Shown in pieces: positions 17,289 through 25,400 of a stretch of DNA of 64,000 nucleotides. The stretch comes from Streptomyces coffeae (GTDB lineage Bacteria; Actinomycetota; Actinomycetes; Streptomycetales; Streptomycetaceae). The DNA lies in NCBI RefSeq assembly GCF_016741875.1, contig NZ_JAERRF010000033.1, positions 30,022 to 94,021 of the forward strand, read 5' to 3'. Position 1 is the stretch's first letter. Every line of letters starts with the position of its first letter. The translations under genes and the position numbers were made by a program. The notes beneath the pieces were generated by a model. The model was not told the DNA's origin. It saw only the letters and a program-made list of their open reading frames with translations, and ran no database searches.

Positions 17289-17624
17289 CAGGAAGACCGG
17301 GGCCGCCCCGGGTTTGAGTCTGTGGGCCGGACGGGGCACGCACCGTGACGTCGTGGGTGTGCGGGATAGGCATCCAAGCGCCGCAGTCATCATCTTCGCT
17401 GCCCTGCGCTGCTGTGCGTGACGGTGCGGCATCCCGACATGTTTCTAGCGGGGTGAAGTAGAGCCACTGGGGCGGCGGTTTCGGGAGCCGCGGGTTGCGG
17501 CGGTGAGTTTGGGAGCCACCCGGTGTGATGGTGTGGGGCATGCCGCGGTTGGCGTAATGGGGGCTTCGGGCTGTTTGGCCGCTCACTCTGTGCTTGTTGA
17601 TCACGGTCGTGTCAGGAGACCGGT

Positions 17625-19166
17625 GTGTACAGGTCGCGTGAGTGGATCTTTGAGCGGATCCGGCGGGACCGGCGTGTGGATCCGGCGCTGTCGGGCCGGG
17701 CGCTGGCGAAGCGGTACCGGGTGTCGCGGAACACGGTGAGGCAGGCGCTGGCCTGTCCGGTGCCGGCGGAGCGGAAGAAGCCGCCGCCGCGCAAAAGTGT
17801 GCTGGAGCCGGTGAAGGGCTTCATCGACGCCATGCTGCGCTCGGACCTGGTGGCCCCGACGAAGCAGAAGCACACGGTCGACCGGATCAGAAAACCCCTG
17901 GCGGCCGAGCGCGACTTCGAGCTCGCCGCGTACTCGACGGTGCGGGACTACGTGCGCAAGCGCCGTCCGGAGCTGGTGCTGGAGGCCAAGGAAGGCCGTC
18001 GGCATCTGGAGGGGACGGTCCCGCAGGCCAAGCAGCCTGGCGAGGAGGCGGAGGTCGACTTCGCGGACGTGTGGCTGGACCTGGCCGGGCAGCGGCGCAA
18101 GTGCGTGCTGTTCACGTTGCGGATCTCCTACTCGGGCAAGGCCGTGCACCGCGTGTTCGCCACCGCCTCACAGGAGGCGTTCTTCGAGGGCCATGTGGAG
18201 GCGTTCGAGGTCCTCGGCGGGGTGCCGACGGTCCACATCCGGTACGACAATCTCAAGCCCGCGGTCCGGCAGGTGCTGTCCGGACGGTCGCGGACGGAGT
18301 CGGCACGGTGGGCCGCGTTCAGATCTTGGTATGGGTTCTCGGCGTTCTACTGCACCCCGGGCGAAGAGGGAGCCCACGAGAAGGGCGGGGTCGAGCACGA
18401 GGGCGGCGGATTCCGCCGCAAGCACCTGGTCCCGTCGCCCGAGGTCGATTCGCTGGCCGAGCTGAACGAGCGTCTGGCGGCGATCGACGCGGCCGAGGAC
18501 GCCCGGCACGTCCACGGTCGGCCGACTTCGATCGGCTTCGACTTCGAGCAGGAACGGGCCCTGGACCGGGAGGTCCGCCGCCAGCAGCGGCTCGTCCGCG
18601 CGGCCCGCTTCCCCCGCCCCAAAAGGCTGGAGGACTTCGACTACGACAAGTACCCCAACGTCTCCCCGGAAGTCATCGCCGATCTGAAGTCGCCGTCCTG
18701 GGTCCAGCAGGGCCGCCCGCTGGTGCTGATCGGGGACTCGGGCACTGGCAAGTCGCACCTGCTGATCGGGGTTGGCACTGCGATCGCCGAGGCCGGGCTA
18801 TCGGTCCGCTACATCACCACTTCCGCGCTGGTCAATGAGCTCGCCGAGGCCGAGGCGGGGCGCTGGCTGACCTCCATGATCGCCCGCTACAGCAAGGTCG
18901 ACCTGCTGTGTCTGGACGAGTTCGGCTACCTGAACCTGGACAAGAAGGGCGCGAAGCTCCTGTTCCAGATCTTCACCGAGAGTGAGGAACGCAAGGCGAC
19001 TGCGGTTGCGACGAACTCTCCGTTCGCGGAGTGGGACAAGACCTTCGGTGACCCGCGGCTCTGCGCGGCCTTCGCCGACCGGATCACCTTCCGCTGCACC
19101 CTCATCCAGACCGGCACCGAGTCCTACCGCTTCCGCATCGCCGAATCGGAACGACGGACGCCCTGA
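17625..19166 (+). CDS. IS21-family IstA-IstB fusion transposase
   Basis: One 513-codon frame joins the first ~311 residues of IstA to the last ~200 of IstB. The IstA part keeps the N-terminal HTH (RALAKRYRVSRNTVRQAL) and the complete DDE triad: Asp145 in EVDFADVW, Asp208 in IRYDNLKP and Glu257 in HEKGGVEHE. After GFDFEQER it switches to IstB sequence (RLVRAARFPRPKRLEDFDY) with Walker A GDSGTGKS (370-377) and Walker B LLCLDE (427-432). Normal IS21 elements encode two separate proteins, transposase (~500 aa) and AAA+ helper (~260 aa). Lost here are the beta-barrel/C-terminal IstA region and the IstB N-terminal domain. Start: GTG at 17625 after CAGGAG. Most simply a deletion between the two genes that kept the frame; activity is unknown. 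Confidence 0.9.
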   Translation: MYRSREWIFERIRRDRRVDPALSGRALAKRYRVSRNTVRQALACPVPAERKKPPPRKSVLEPVKGFIDAMLRSDLVAPTKQKHTVDRIRKPLAAERDFELAAYSTVRDYVRKRRPELVLEAKEGRRHLEGTVPQAKQPGEEAEVDFADVWLDLAGQRRKCVLFTLRISYSGKAVHRVFATASQEAFFEGHVEAFEVLGGVPTVHIRYDNLKPAVRQVLSGRSRTESARWAAFRSWYGFSAFYCTPGEEGAHEKGGVEHEGGGFRRKHLVPSPEVDSLAELNERLAAIDAAEDARHVHGRPTSIGFDFEQERALDREVRRQQRLVRAARFPRPKRLEDFDYDKYPNVSPEVIADLKSPSWVQQGRPLVLIGDSGTGKSHLLIGVGTAIAEAGLSVRYITTSALVNELAEAEAGRWLTSMIARYSKVDLLCLDEFGYLNLDKKGAKLLFQIFTESEERKATAVATNSPFAEWDKTFGDPRLCAAFADRITFRCTLIQTGTESYRFRIAESERRTP

Positions 19167-19240
19167 CCCGGCACTTGCCTGCGGCCCTAAGGCCCCGCAA
19201 GCAACCGCTCCGCAGTGAATCACCCCTAGAGGACCATGCG

Positions 19241-19816
19241 ATGTTTCTTGCACAACTTAACTTCAATGAGTCAGTGGGAGTAGCGGCACTTAATGCACTC
19301 TTCACAGCGGCCCTGGTCGGAGTTGCCGCCGCTGTCCTAGTCAAGAGGTACGACCTGAGACATCAAACTCGGACAGCTCTACGTGAGACATTTGATCGAC
19401 TGCTCGTCGCCCAACGAAGATCCCGTGAGGCATCGGTCCGGCTTGCCGATTTTCGCGCTGGGCATCGTCGGCGGGGTCTGGGGCGCTGGGTGTCAGCCGC
19501 CGCCCGCTCAACAGATAGGAGCTTGGAAGAGAAGGCGCAGCTGGCGCACGGCGAGTTCATCGAGACGTATCACCGCCTCAACCTTGATGCATCCGAGCAG
19601 ATGTGGCGAGAGGTGCGTGGGCTGCGGCATGTGCTCGACGACATGCTGAGATTCGGGAAGCAGGGTGACGCCGAACAGTGTCATGAACTCACAGAGACCG
19701 CCACGGCTGCACGTCAGAACCTAGAGCGTAGTTTCCGGGCCCTACTCGGCCACAAGCCCCTTCAGCAGAAGCGAATTCTACTCGGTAAGTACGACAAAGA
19801 AAAAAGCGCCCCATAA
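19241..19816 (+). CDS. Membrane-anchored helical protein of unknown function
   Basis: A 191-residue protein from the ATG at 19241, preceded by GAGG. One membrane helix (about 18-38, ALFTAALVGVAAAVLV) precedes a cytoplasmic, charged and probably coiled-coil region rich in Arg, Glu and Leu. I recognise no family. Its codon use is less G/C-biased than the neighbours (tta, aga, act occur), pointing to acquisition with the surrounding IS elements. It follows the IstA-IstB fusion by 75 bp in the same direction and could be cargo. Confidence 0.6.
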   Translation: MFLAQLNFNESVGVAALNALFTAALVGVAAAVLVKRYDLRHQTRTALRETFDRLLVAQRRSREASVRLADFRAGHRRRGLGRWVSAAARSTDRSLEEKAQLAHGEFIETYHRLNLDASEQMWREVRGLRHVLDDMLRFGKQGDAEQCHELTETATAARQNLERSFRALLGHKPLQQKRILLGKYDKEKSAP

Positions 19817-20251
19817 GGAGGGCCCATCCGCGTCGTGCCTGTCAGGGACACGGACCGGTCGGGCCCGATCACCAAGCTACTGGCCCGAATCTCGCTGCCA
19901 CCGCAGACACTCCCACCGGGACGTCACTCGATCAGGGTGGCTCTCATTCCCGCCGCCGATCATGGACCTATGCCTATGTCCATCCGCACCTCGGATGGAG
20001 CAACGTGGCTCTCGAACCCACCGCCCCAGTGGCTCTGATCTATGCCGCCGAAATCACCCGACCCCATGTGTGAAGGGCTCTCATATGAAACCGACACCAC
20101 GGCGCGGCGCCGTGAAGACCCCCGCCGGTCCGGACCGCCGGGCGTCCGCACAGACCGGTGAGCAGACTTCCCTCCCCTGCATGGGCCCCGCCGTGCTGAG
20201 ACAGGCCATCTTTCACGGGCAGGCCGTGAAGAGTGAAGAGCGGAGCACCTC
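19817..20251. other. Non-coding stretch upstream of the P1 peptidase
   Basis: A short plus-strand frame (19835-20038) has no family likeness and no ribosome site. No repeat or clear promoter is visible. The ribosome site of the next gene, GGAG, lies at its right end. Confidence 0.4.
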
Positions 20252-21502
20252 ATGAGGCCGCGTCCGGCGCGCTGCCTGGCGGCAGGACTGGCCTGCGCCA
20301 CGGTCGGATCGCTCGCCCTCACCGGGGCGGCGTCCGCGCCGGCCGCCCCGGGAAGCGCCTCTGCTCCGGGCCAGGCCGCCCAGAGCACCGCGGGCGAGCC
20401 GGGCCCGTTCAACGCCATCACCGATGTGCCCGGTATCGAGGTCGGCCAGGTCCAGAAGACCCGCCCGCCCTACCTCACCGGCTCCACGGTCGTCCGCACG
20501 CCGACAATGCCCGTCGCGGGCGTTGACCAGAGCGGCGGCAACCCCGCCACGTGGATGACCAACGCGCTCAGCCCGCTCAACGCCAATCCGGGGGTGGACG
20601 CCATCGTCCTGACTGGGGGCAGCATCTGGGGCATGGACGTCGGCATCGGTGCGATGCACTGGGTGGAGGACCACGGCGTGGAAGGGCCAATCGTTCCCGG
20701 AGCGGGGATCTTCGACATCGGGCGCGGCGGAGACGAGCGTGCCCGGCCCACCGCCTCCTGGGGATACCGGGCGACCGCCAAGGCCAGGGGCGGCCCAGTG
20801 CGCCAGGGCACCGCAGGTGGCGGGACAGGAGCCACGTCCGGCGGGCTGGCCAGCCCGGTGCTCAAGGGCGGCGTGGGCACAGCCAGCGTCGAACTGGGCG
20901 ACGGCCTCGTCGTCGGTGCTCTGGTCGTCGTCAACTCCCTCGGCTCGACGGTGAATCCGAAGGACTGCACGCTGCTGGGCACGGCGTTCGGCATCGGAGG
21001 CGAGTTCGCGGGGCTGCGGAAACCCTCACGTGCGGAGTGCTCCCGGACGACCGGCGGTGCGGCGAAGGGTTCGAAGTACCAGGCGACGAACAAGACTGAG
21101 AACAGAGCGAAGACAAAGCCGGCGAGGCAGAAGGGCAAGAACACGACGATCGCCGTCGTCGCCACCAACACGAGCATGGAAAACGCGGCCATCACCAAGG
21201 TGGCCGGGGTCGCGAACGACGGGCTGGCCCGGGCGATCATCCCCTCGCACACCCTCTACGACGGCGACACCGTCTTCGCCGCGGCCACCGGCAAGGGCCG
21301 GAAGCTGGCGAACAACGACCCCAACGACGTCGCCACACTCACCCGAATTCAGGACGCGGCGGCGAACTCCCTCTCACGGGCGGTCGCGCACGCCATGCTC
21401 TCGGCCACCTCGGCGCGGGAGTTCAAGAGCTACTGCGACACCTACCCGTCCGCCTGCGAAAACCTCCGCCGGAACGGTACCGGTAAGAAGCGGGCCGGCT
21501 GA
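20252..21502 (+). CDS. Secreted P1-family (S58, DmpA-like) aminopeptidase homologue
   Basis: A 416-residue N-terminal-nucleophile protein of the DmpA/L-aminopeptidase family with an Ala-rich signal peptide (about 1-33). Family landmarks: NAITDVPGIEVGQVQ, TGGSIWGMD, GTGATSGGLASPVLKGGVGT and ANDGLARAIIPSHTLYDGDT. DmpA enzymes are made as a precursor that cuts itself before a Ser/Thr nucleophile; the matching place is the NTTIAVVAT segment, so a Thr there is the likely nucleophile (inference). A Lys-rich insert (about 268-305) precedes it. Most bacterial homologues are cytoplasmic or periplasmic; this one is probably exported. Start: ATG after GGAG with 6-nt spacing. It faces the arylsulfotransferase gene tail to tail. 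Confidence 0.85.
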   Translation: MRPRPARCLAAGLACATVGSLALTGAASAPAAPGSASAPGQAAQSTAGEPGPFNAITDVPGIEVGQVQKTRPPYLTGSTVVRTPTMPVAGVDQSGGNPATWMTNALSPLNANPGVDAIVLTGGSIWGMDVGIGAMHWVEDHGVEGPIVPGAGIFDIGRGGDERARPTASWGYRATAKARGGPVRQGTAGGGTGATSGGLASPVLKGGVGTASVELGDGLVVGALVVVNSLGSTVNPKDCTLLGTAFGIGGEFAGLRKPSRAECSRTTGGAAKGSKYQATNKTENRAKTKPARQKGKNTTIAVVATNTSMENAAITKVAGVANDGLARAIIPSHTLYDGDTVFAAATGKGRKLANNDPNDVATLTRIQDAAANSLSRAVAHAMLSATSAREFKSYCDTYPSACENLRRNGTGKKRAG

Positions 21503-21516
21503 GCGGCGATCGGGCA

Positions 21517-21555
21517 GCGGTGGTCCCGCGTGCACGCGGCTGCGGAGACCACCGC
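21517..21555. terminator. Bidirectional terminator hairpin between convergent genes
   Basis: Arms GCGGTGGTC (21517-21525) and GACCACCGC (21547-21555) enclose a 14-bp perfect palindrome CCGCGTGCACGCGG (21526-21539). It lies between the P1 peptidase (plus) and the arylsulfotransferase gene (minus). Confidence 0.6.
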
Positions 21556-21670
21556 CGTCCGGAGTCCACAACCCCGTGGGCCCGCACGACTCAACCGCGA
21601 GTAGCCCCGGAAGCGTTGCGTTTGTGGTGTCGGTGGTCTCTTCGTTCTCGCTCGCGTTGCGTATCCCAAG

Positions 21671-23338
21671 TCATCTGGACAGTTTGACGATGCGGGAGGT
21701 CTTGAGGACGTTCCCGTCCGTGTCCAGTGCCCTCACCTGGAAGTACGGTCCTGGATTGTGCGTTGTGACTGCCGTCTCGAACCCGGACCTCCTGGCATGT
21801 CTCACCACGACCGACAGTGAGTCGGGGTCAGGCCCTGCGAGTACTTGCCATGCTTTGGTCTGTGTCGAGCCGTTCCACGACGCGTAGACGACGCTGCCCC
21901 CGTCGCGGGCCCGTGCCGCAGCCTTCGGTGGGTAGTACGGCTTGCCGGTCCAGTTGTTCCGGAACGCTCGATACGACATGTCGGAGCCTGGCATCTTCGC
22001 GTCGTAGAGCAGGTTCTTCGAGCCGTTGCCCTCGGTGTTCCCCGCACGCGCGTACTCCGAGTAGTACGGGCTCTGCCCCCACCCGATGAATCGGTTGCCG
22101 TTGGAGAGGCCCTGGGTGTTCCCCTGGCTCGCCGAGAACAACGGCGGCTGGTGGTAGTACGTCTTGTCCACGGTCGCTCTGCGGGCTCGGAAGTCGAGGT
22201 TGAGAAACAAGCCGTGCGACTCCTGTTCGGCTGGGGTGTCGGGCGATTCACAGCAGCCGTCGTCGAACATGCTGATCCGGTTTCCCGGCCGGAACCGGGC
22301 ATCGTGCTGCCAGTAGAATTCGGCGTTGGGCCCGAAGGTGAAGTCGCTCTTGTCGCCGCCGAGTTGCCAGCGGATCCTCCCGGACTTCTTGGCGACGTTG
22401 TAGATCGCCCACATGTTCCGGGCCGAGATGAGCAACCGGCCGTCACGGCCCTGCTCGACGGAGTTGATGTGGAAGGGGTCCCACACTCCGTCGGACGACG
22501 ACGCGCTGGACACCGGCTCCTTTGAATCGGCGGGGTCGAGGTGGTCCAGCGCGTTCCACGAGAAGAGGAGCCTCCCCGTGGCGAGGTCGACCTCCTGGAT
22601 CTCGTTGTTGTGGATGGCCCCGTCGTTCGGACCGCCGTAGGGCGAGAGATCGAAGGGCACGGGTTTGGACGCGATGAACAGCGCCGTGCCCCTGCGGGTC
22701 AGGGTGAACTCGTGAAAATCCGGGTAGTAGCCATGATGTGCGAAGACCGTCTTGAGCAGGCGGTAGTGGTTGTCGTAGATGTAGTAGCACCCACCCGGTT
22801 CCGGCGCACCGGACGGCAGGTTCGTGTACGAGGGCGGCAGAGCGGTGGTCCCCTGCCACCAGGTCAGCACCGGTTTCCCCTTGCCTCCGTGGTAGTACTT
22901 CTGGACCCTGAAGCCGCTGTTCTGGAGGTTCGTGGAGGGCAGCGGGCGGAACCAGACCGGATCGCCGGAGTTGTCGTTGATCAACGCCCCGGTCTGGCCG
23001 ACCATCCTCTCGTCGCTGTACGGGGCGGTGAAGACGCCCCCGCGAGCCGTTCCCGGTTTGTTCGCGGTCACCTTCACGCGCATGGGGCGCAGACGCGGCT
23101 CGGAGACGAATCTCCACACATCGCTGCCCGACAGGATCGGAGGCGGTGTCTCTTGCGACGGAGGAAAGGGTTTCGTCGCGCACAGGCGGGACGCGCCTCC
23201 TTGAGCAGACGCGCGCCGCTCAAGGCTCGTCGCGGCCGAGGGCAGAGAGCTTGCGACGACACACCCCGCCGCGAGCACACACACCCCGACCGTGCGAGGC
23301 CTTCTCCGACTCCGACGGACCTGCAGCATTCGCGTCAC
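21671..23338 (-). CDS. Exported arylsulfotransferase-family (ASST) beta-propeller protein
   Basis: 555 residues from a GTG at 23338, chosen because AAGGAGG lies 8 nt upstream; the open frame to 23461 lacks one. An Arg-rich n-region and an Ala/Val-rich core (about 5-40) form a signal peptide. The mature protein fits the arylsulfotransferase (Arylsulfotran_2) propeller: DFHEFTLTRRGTALFIASK, IHNNEIQEVDLATGRLLFSW, WDPFHINSVEQGRDGRLLIS, then WQHDARFRP with a CCESP segment. Conserved His residues in DFHEF, DPFHINS and QHDAR are the expected catalytic ones. ASST enzymes move sulfate between phenols; many actinobacterial members are uncharacterised, and no sulfatase or sulfate donor gene is nearby. 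Confidence 0.85.
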   Translation of the reverse strand: MTRMLQVRRSRRRPRTVGVCVLAAGCVVASSLPSAATSLERRASAQGGASRLCATKPFPPSQETPPPILSGSDVWRFVSEPRLRPMRVKVTANKPGTARGGVFTAPYSDERMVGQTGALINDNSGDPVWFRPLPSTNLQNSGFRVQKYYHGGKGKPVLTWWQGTTALPPSYTNLPSGAPEPGGCYYIYDNHYRLLKTVFAHHGYYPDFHEFTLTRRGTALFIASKPVPFDLSPYGGPNDGAIHNNEIQEVDLATGRLLFSWNALDHLDPADSKEPVSSASSSDGVWDPFHINSVEQGRDGRLLISARNMWAIYNVAKKSGRIRWQLGGDKSDFTFGPNAEFYWQHDARFRPGNRISMFDDGCCESPDTPAEQESHGLFLNLDFRARRATVDKTYYHQPPLFSASQGNTQGLSNGNRFIGWGQSPYYSEYARAGNTEGNGSKNLLYDAKMPGSDMSYRAFRNNWTGKPYYPPKAAARARDGGSVVYASWNGSTQTKAWQVLAGPDPDSLSVVVRHARRSGFETAVTTHNPGPYFQVRALDTDGNVLKTSRIVKLSR

Positions 23339-23539
23339 CTTGCCGACCTCCTTGGCACCCGGCACCGGATCTGCGATGGCGGTGCCACTTCCTTTTCTGA
23401 CTCTTCTTCCGTCTCCGGTGACGGTAAGCAGCAAAGGGGCGCTTGGACTCCTGAAGGTCACTCAAGTCGGCCATTCGGCAGGTGCAGCTTCACCCGAACA
23501 TGCGCCAGTTCGCCCGGCCCGTTCAGGCGTTTCCTCCGC

Positions 23540-23900
23540 CACGGCGGCCCGCCCGGGGCGGGCCGGCGAGATCATCACTGCCCGGCACAACGAGATTGCC
23601 GAGCGGCTACGCGCGGCCGGCCTCGGGGCGATCGGCGACCTCGGCCTTATCGGCCTGGGCACCGACCCTGGCGACCCCGTGGTCATCACCGGCTTCAAGG
23701 CCGCTCGCGCCAAGCCACTGACCGCCGCGAAGAAGCAGGCGAACAAGCTGATCACCGCAGAGCGCGCGGCCTGTGAGCACGCCTTCGCCCACCTGAAGAA
23801 CTGGCGCATCCTCACCAAGCTACGGTTGTCCGCCCACCACGCGACGACGCTGCTGCGGGCACCGCTCGTGCTGAACCAACACCGAGATCGCCCGGTGACA
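23540..23900 (+). mobile_element. DDE transposase C-terminal relic (IS5-like, H-rich type)
   Basis: The plus-strand frame reads DPGDPVVITGFKAARAKPLT, ITAERAACEHAFAHLKNWRI and TLLRAPLVL, the C-terminal end of the IS5-like DDE_Tnp_4 transposases with the catalytic Glu in CEHAFAHLKNW. The N-terminal two thirds are missing and the left part merges into non-homologous sequence near 23540. It is followed at once by the right inverted repeat. Confidence 0.78.
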
Positions 23901-23909
23901 GACGATCTT

Positions 23910-24000
23910 CACCGCAGACACCGCCCACCACCAGCACGAGCACTGCCCCACCGACTCACACCAGCCCCGTGACCAGCAACGTCAGGATGAACAACACTCA
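23910..24000 (-). repeat. Inverted repeat, right copy (IS end)
   Basis: 91 bp; its reverse complement matches 17170-17261 with three substitutions and one indel. It lies just downstream of the transposase relic, identifying it as that element's end. Confidence 0.85.
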
Positions 24001-24226
24001 GTGTGGTCGGCGATGAGCGCTCGTCGGTGGCGACGGCTCCGCGTTGATCGACGCGGCTGTGACCTTGGGTGACTGCCACACCAAGACCTTGGGGTTGTCC
24101 AACTGGACTGCGTAGGCGTGCCACGTCAAGGCCGGGTGCCAGGCCCGTCAACGGCTCGGTCGGCGCCACATGGCTTTCGGTCTCGCGCAACGGCCGGTCG
24201 GATCCCGAACGTCGCCGGGCAGCTCC

Positions 24227-24260
24227 GATCACCATCCGGCCCCGATCACCATCCAGCCCC
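24227..24260. repeat. Tandem duplication of 17 bp
   Basis: Two adjoining copies of GATCACCATCCNGCCCC (24227-24243 and 24244-24260) differ at one base, just after the TetR gene's stop on the minus strand. A third, diverged half (GGTCACCGTC) follows. Function unknown. Confidence 0.6.
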
Positions 24261-24268
24261 GGTCACCG

Positions 24269-24895
24269 TCACGCTCCGGCCGCCATGCGGCGTGCCGCCT
24301 CGTGCACCGACTGGGCGTGCAGTTCGAACATCGCCATCAAGTTGACGGCGTCCCCGGTGATCTCCCGCTGCACGAACAGGCCGTCGGCGCCCGCGATGGC
24401 GTACGTCGTGAGCGTGTGGATCTCGGGCTCGTCCAGCTCGGGGAAGAGGGTCTGCAGCATCTCGGCGATCTTCCGGCGCGCGATTCCCCTGACCTGGAGG
24501 AACACGGTCCGGCCTCGGGGTTTGGTGGGCCGCCGCTCCAGGGCGAGCATGAGACCGAGGCGCAGGAAGTCGGGCGCGTCGACCAGTGACTTGGCCACGT
24601 TCGCGGCCATGACGGTGAGCCGCTCCAGGGACGTGCCCGTCTCCTCGCCCGGCAGTTCGAGCGCGGCGAGCCAGCTGTCGAAGCTGCGCTCGATGACCGC
24701 GGCGATCAGGTCGTCCTTGTCCTTGAAATGCCAGTAGATCGAGCTCGCGGGCAGCCCGCACTTGGCGCTGACAGCCGCGATGGACGTGCCCTCGTACCCG
24801 CGCTCACCCGCGATCTCCACGGCGGCATCGATGATGCGCTGCCGCGACTCCATTCCGTTCGCCCGCTTCCGGCGCGGCGATTGGGGCCTGGTCAT
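24269..24895 (-). CDS. TetR family transcriptional regulator
   Basis: 208 residues from the ATG at 24895, preceded by GGAGGGA. The N-terminal HTH is typical: RQRIIDAAVEIAGERGYEGT and CGLPASSIYWHFKDKDDLIA. The C-terminal ligand domain (about 75-205) is helical and without further recognisable motif. It is divergent from the hydrolase/dioxygenase operon, with a 44-bp palindrome between them that overlaps both candidate promoters. It most likely represses that operon until an aromatic pathway intermediate binds; the ligand is not identifiable from sequence. Confidence 0.92.
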   Translation of the reverse strand: MTRPQSPRRKRANGMESRQRIIDAAVEIAGERGYEGTSIAAVSAKCGLPASSIYWHFKDKDDLIAAVIERSFDSWLAALELPGEETGTSLERLTVMAANVAKSLVDAPDFLRLGLMLALERRPTKPRGRTVFLQVRGIARRKIAEMLQTLFPELDEPEIHTLTTYAIAGADGLFVQREITGDAVNLMAMFELHAQSVHEAARRMAAGA

Positions 24896-24943
24896 GGCAC
24901 TTCCCTCCTGTTGCGCCGGCCCTTGACCGTATCCGGCGTCGAG

Positions 24944-24987
24944 CTTACTGTAGCGTTCATTCCAATTGGAGTGAACGCTACAGTAAG
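24944..24987. promoter_or_regulatory. 44-bp palindromic TetR operator with embedded divergent promoters
   Basis: Arms CTTACTGTAGCGTTCA (24944-24959) and TGAACGCTACAGTAAG (24972-24987) are perfect complements, and the centre TCCAATTGGA (24961-24970) is itself palindromic; only the two bases flanking the centre mismatch. Each arm contains a TACAGT -10 element with a TTCA(T/C)T -35 element 17 bp away, one reading right (24956-24961 and 24979-24984) and one reading left (24975-24970 and 24952-24947). TetR binding would block both. Confidence 0.85.
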
Positions 24988-25400
24988 AGTCACGAGCAAG
25001 ACGGCGACAGTCAGGTGGCTGGTGGGAGGAGTCGGCGCCAGAAACGGCGCCGGAGACGCATACGTACGACATTGGCGGTGATCGGGTACCCCACGGGGTG
25101 ACCGCACCTGCTGGGAATGGGCCCCAGGATCGTCGTCCTGGAGCGCGATGCCGAGGTTTCGCCTCGCGCCCGGTCCACCGCAACGGAGTCCGGCAGCCGG
25201 GTCCCCGGCCGCGGATGACCAGGGAAAGCGTCCTGCTGCCCTGGATGGCCACCCGCCGTACGGCCGCCTTCGCCCTGCGACCCCACGCCTACGTCTACGC
25301 AGCCGCCTCTGTATCCCCGGCACCCGCCGACCCCCAGCGGGCTCGGCCCCAGCCGCCGCACCCCGCCCGACCGCGACACCGCCCAGTGAGGACCGACACC
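24988..25400. other. Long leader between the TetR operator and the hydrolase gene
   Basis: About 410 bp without a confident gene. One stretch (25053-25080) encodes ETHTYDIGGDRV in plus frame, close to the hydrolase N-terminus QETTYDIGGKKI at 25431-25466, including 16 of 17 identical bases (ACGTACGACATNGGCGG). It may be the stump of a duplicated hydrolase 5' end. No riboswitch class is recognised. Confidence 0.45.

Noticed and set aside
17166..17432. An 88-codon minus-strand frame within the left inverted repeat
   Set aside because: It translates repeat and hairpin sequence, lacks a ribosome site and shows no transposase motif.
16858..17604. A 248-codon minus-strand frame
   Set aside because: Only its last part (LRMALEKI) matches the IclR relic; the rest is low-complexity, crosses the IS end and is not a gene.
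19835..20038. A 67-codon plus-strand frame
   Set aside because: No ribosome site, no family likeness and irregular codon use.
24269..25252. Long TetR frame starting at 25252
   Set aside because: The extra ~119 residues would cross the palindromic operator and have no family likeness; the ATG at 24895 has a good ribosome site.
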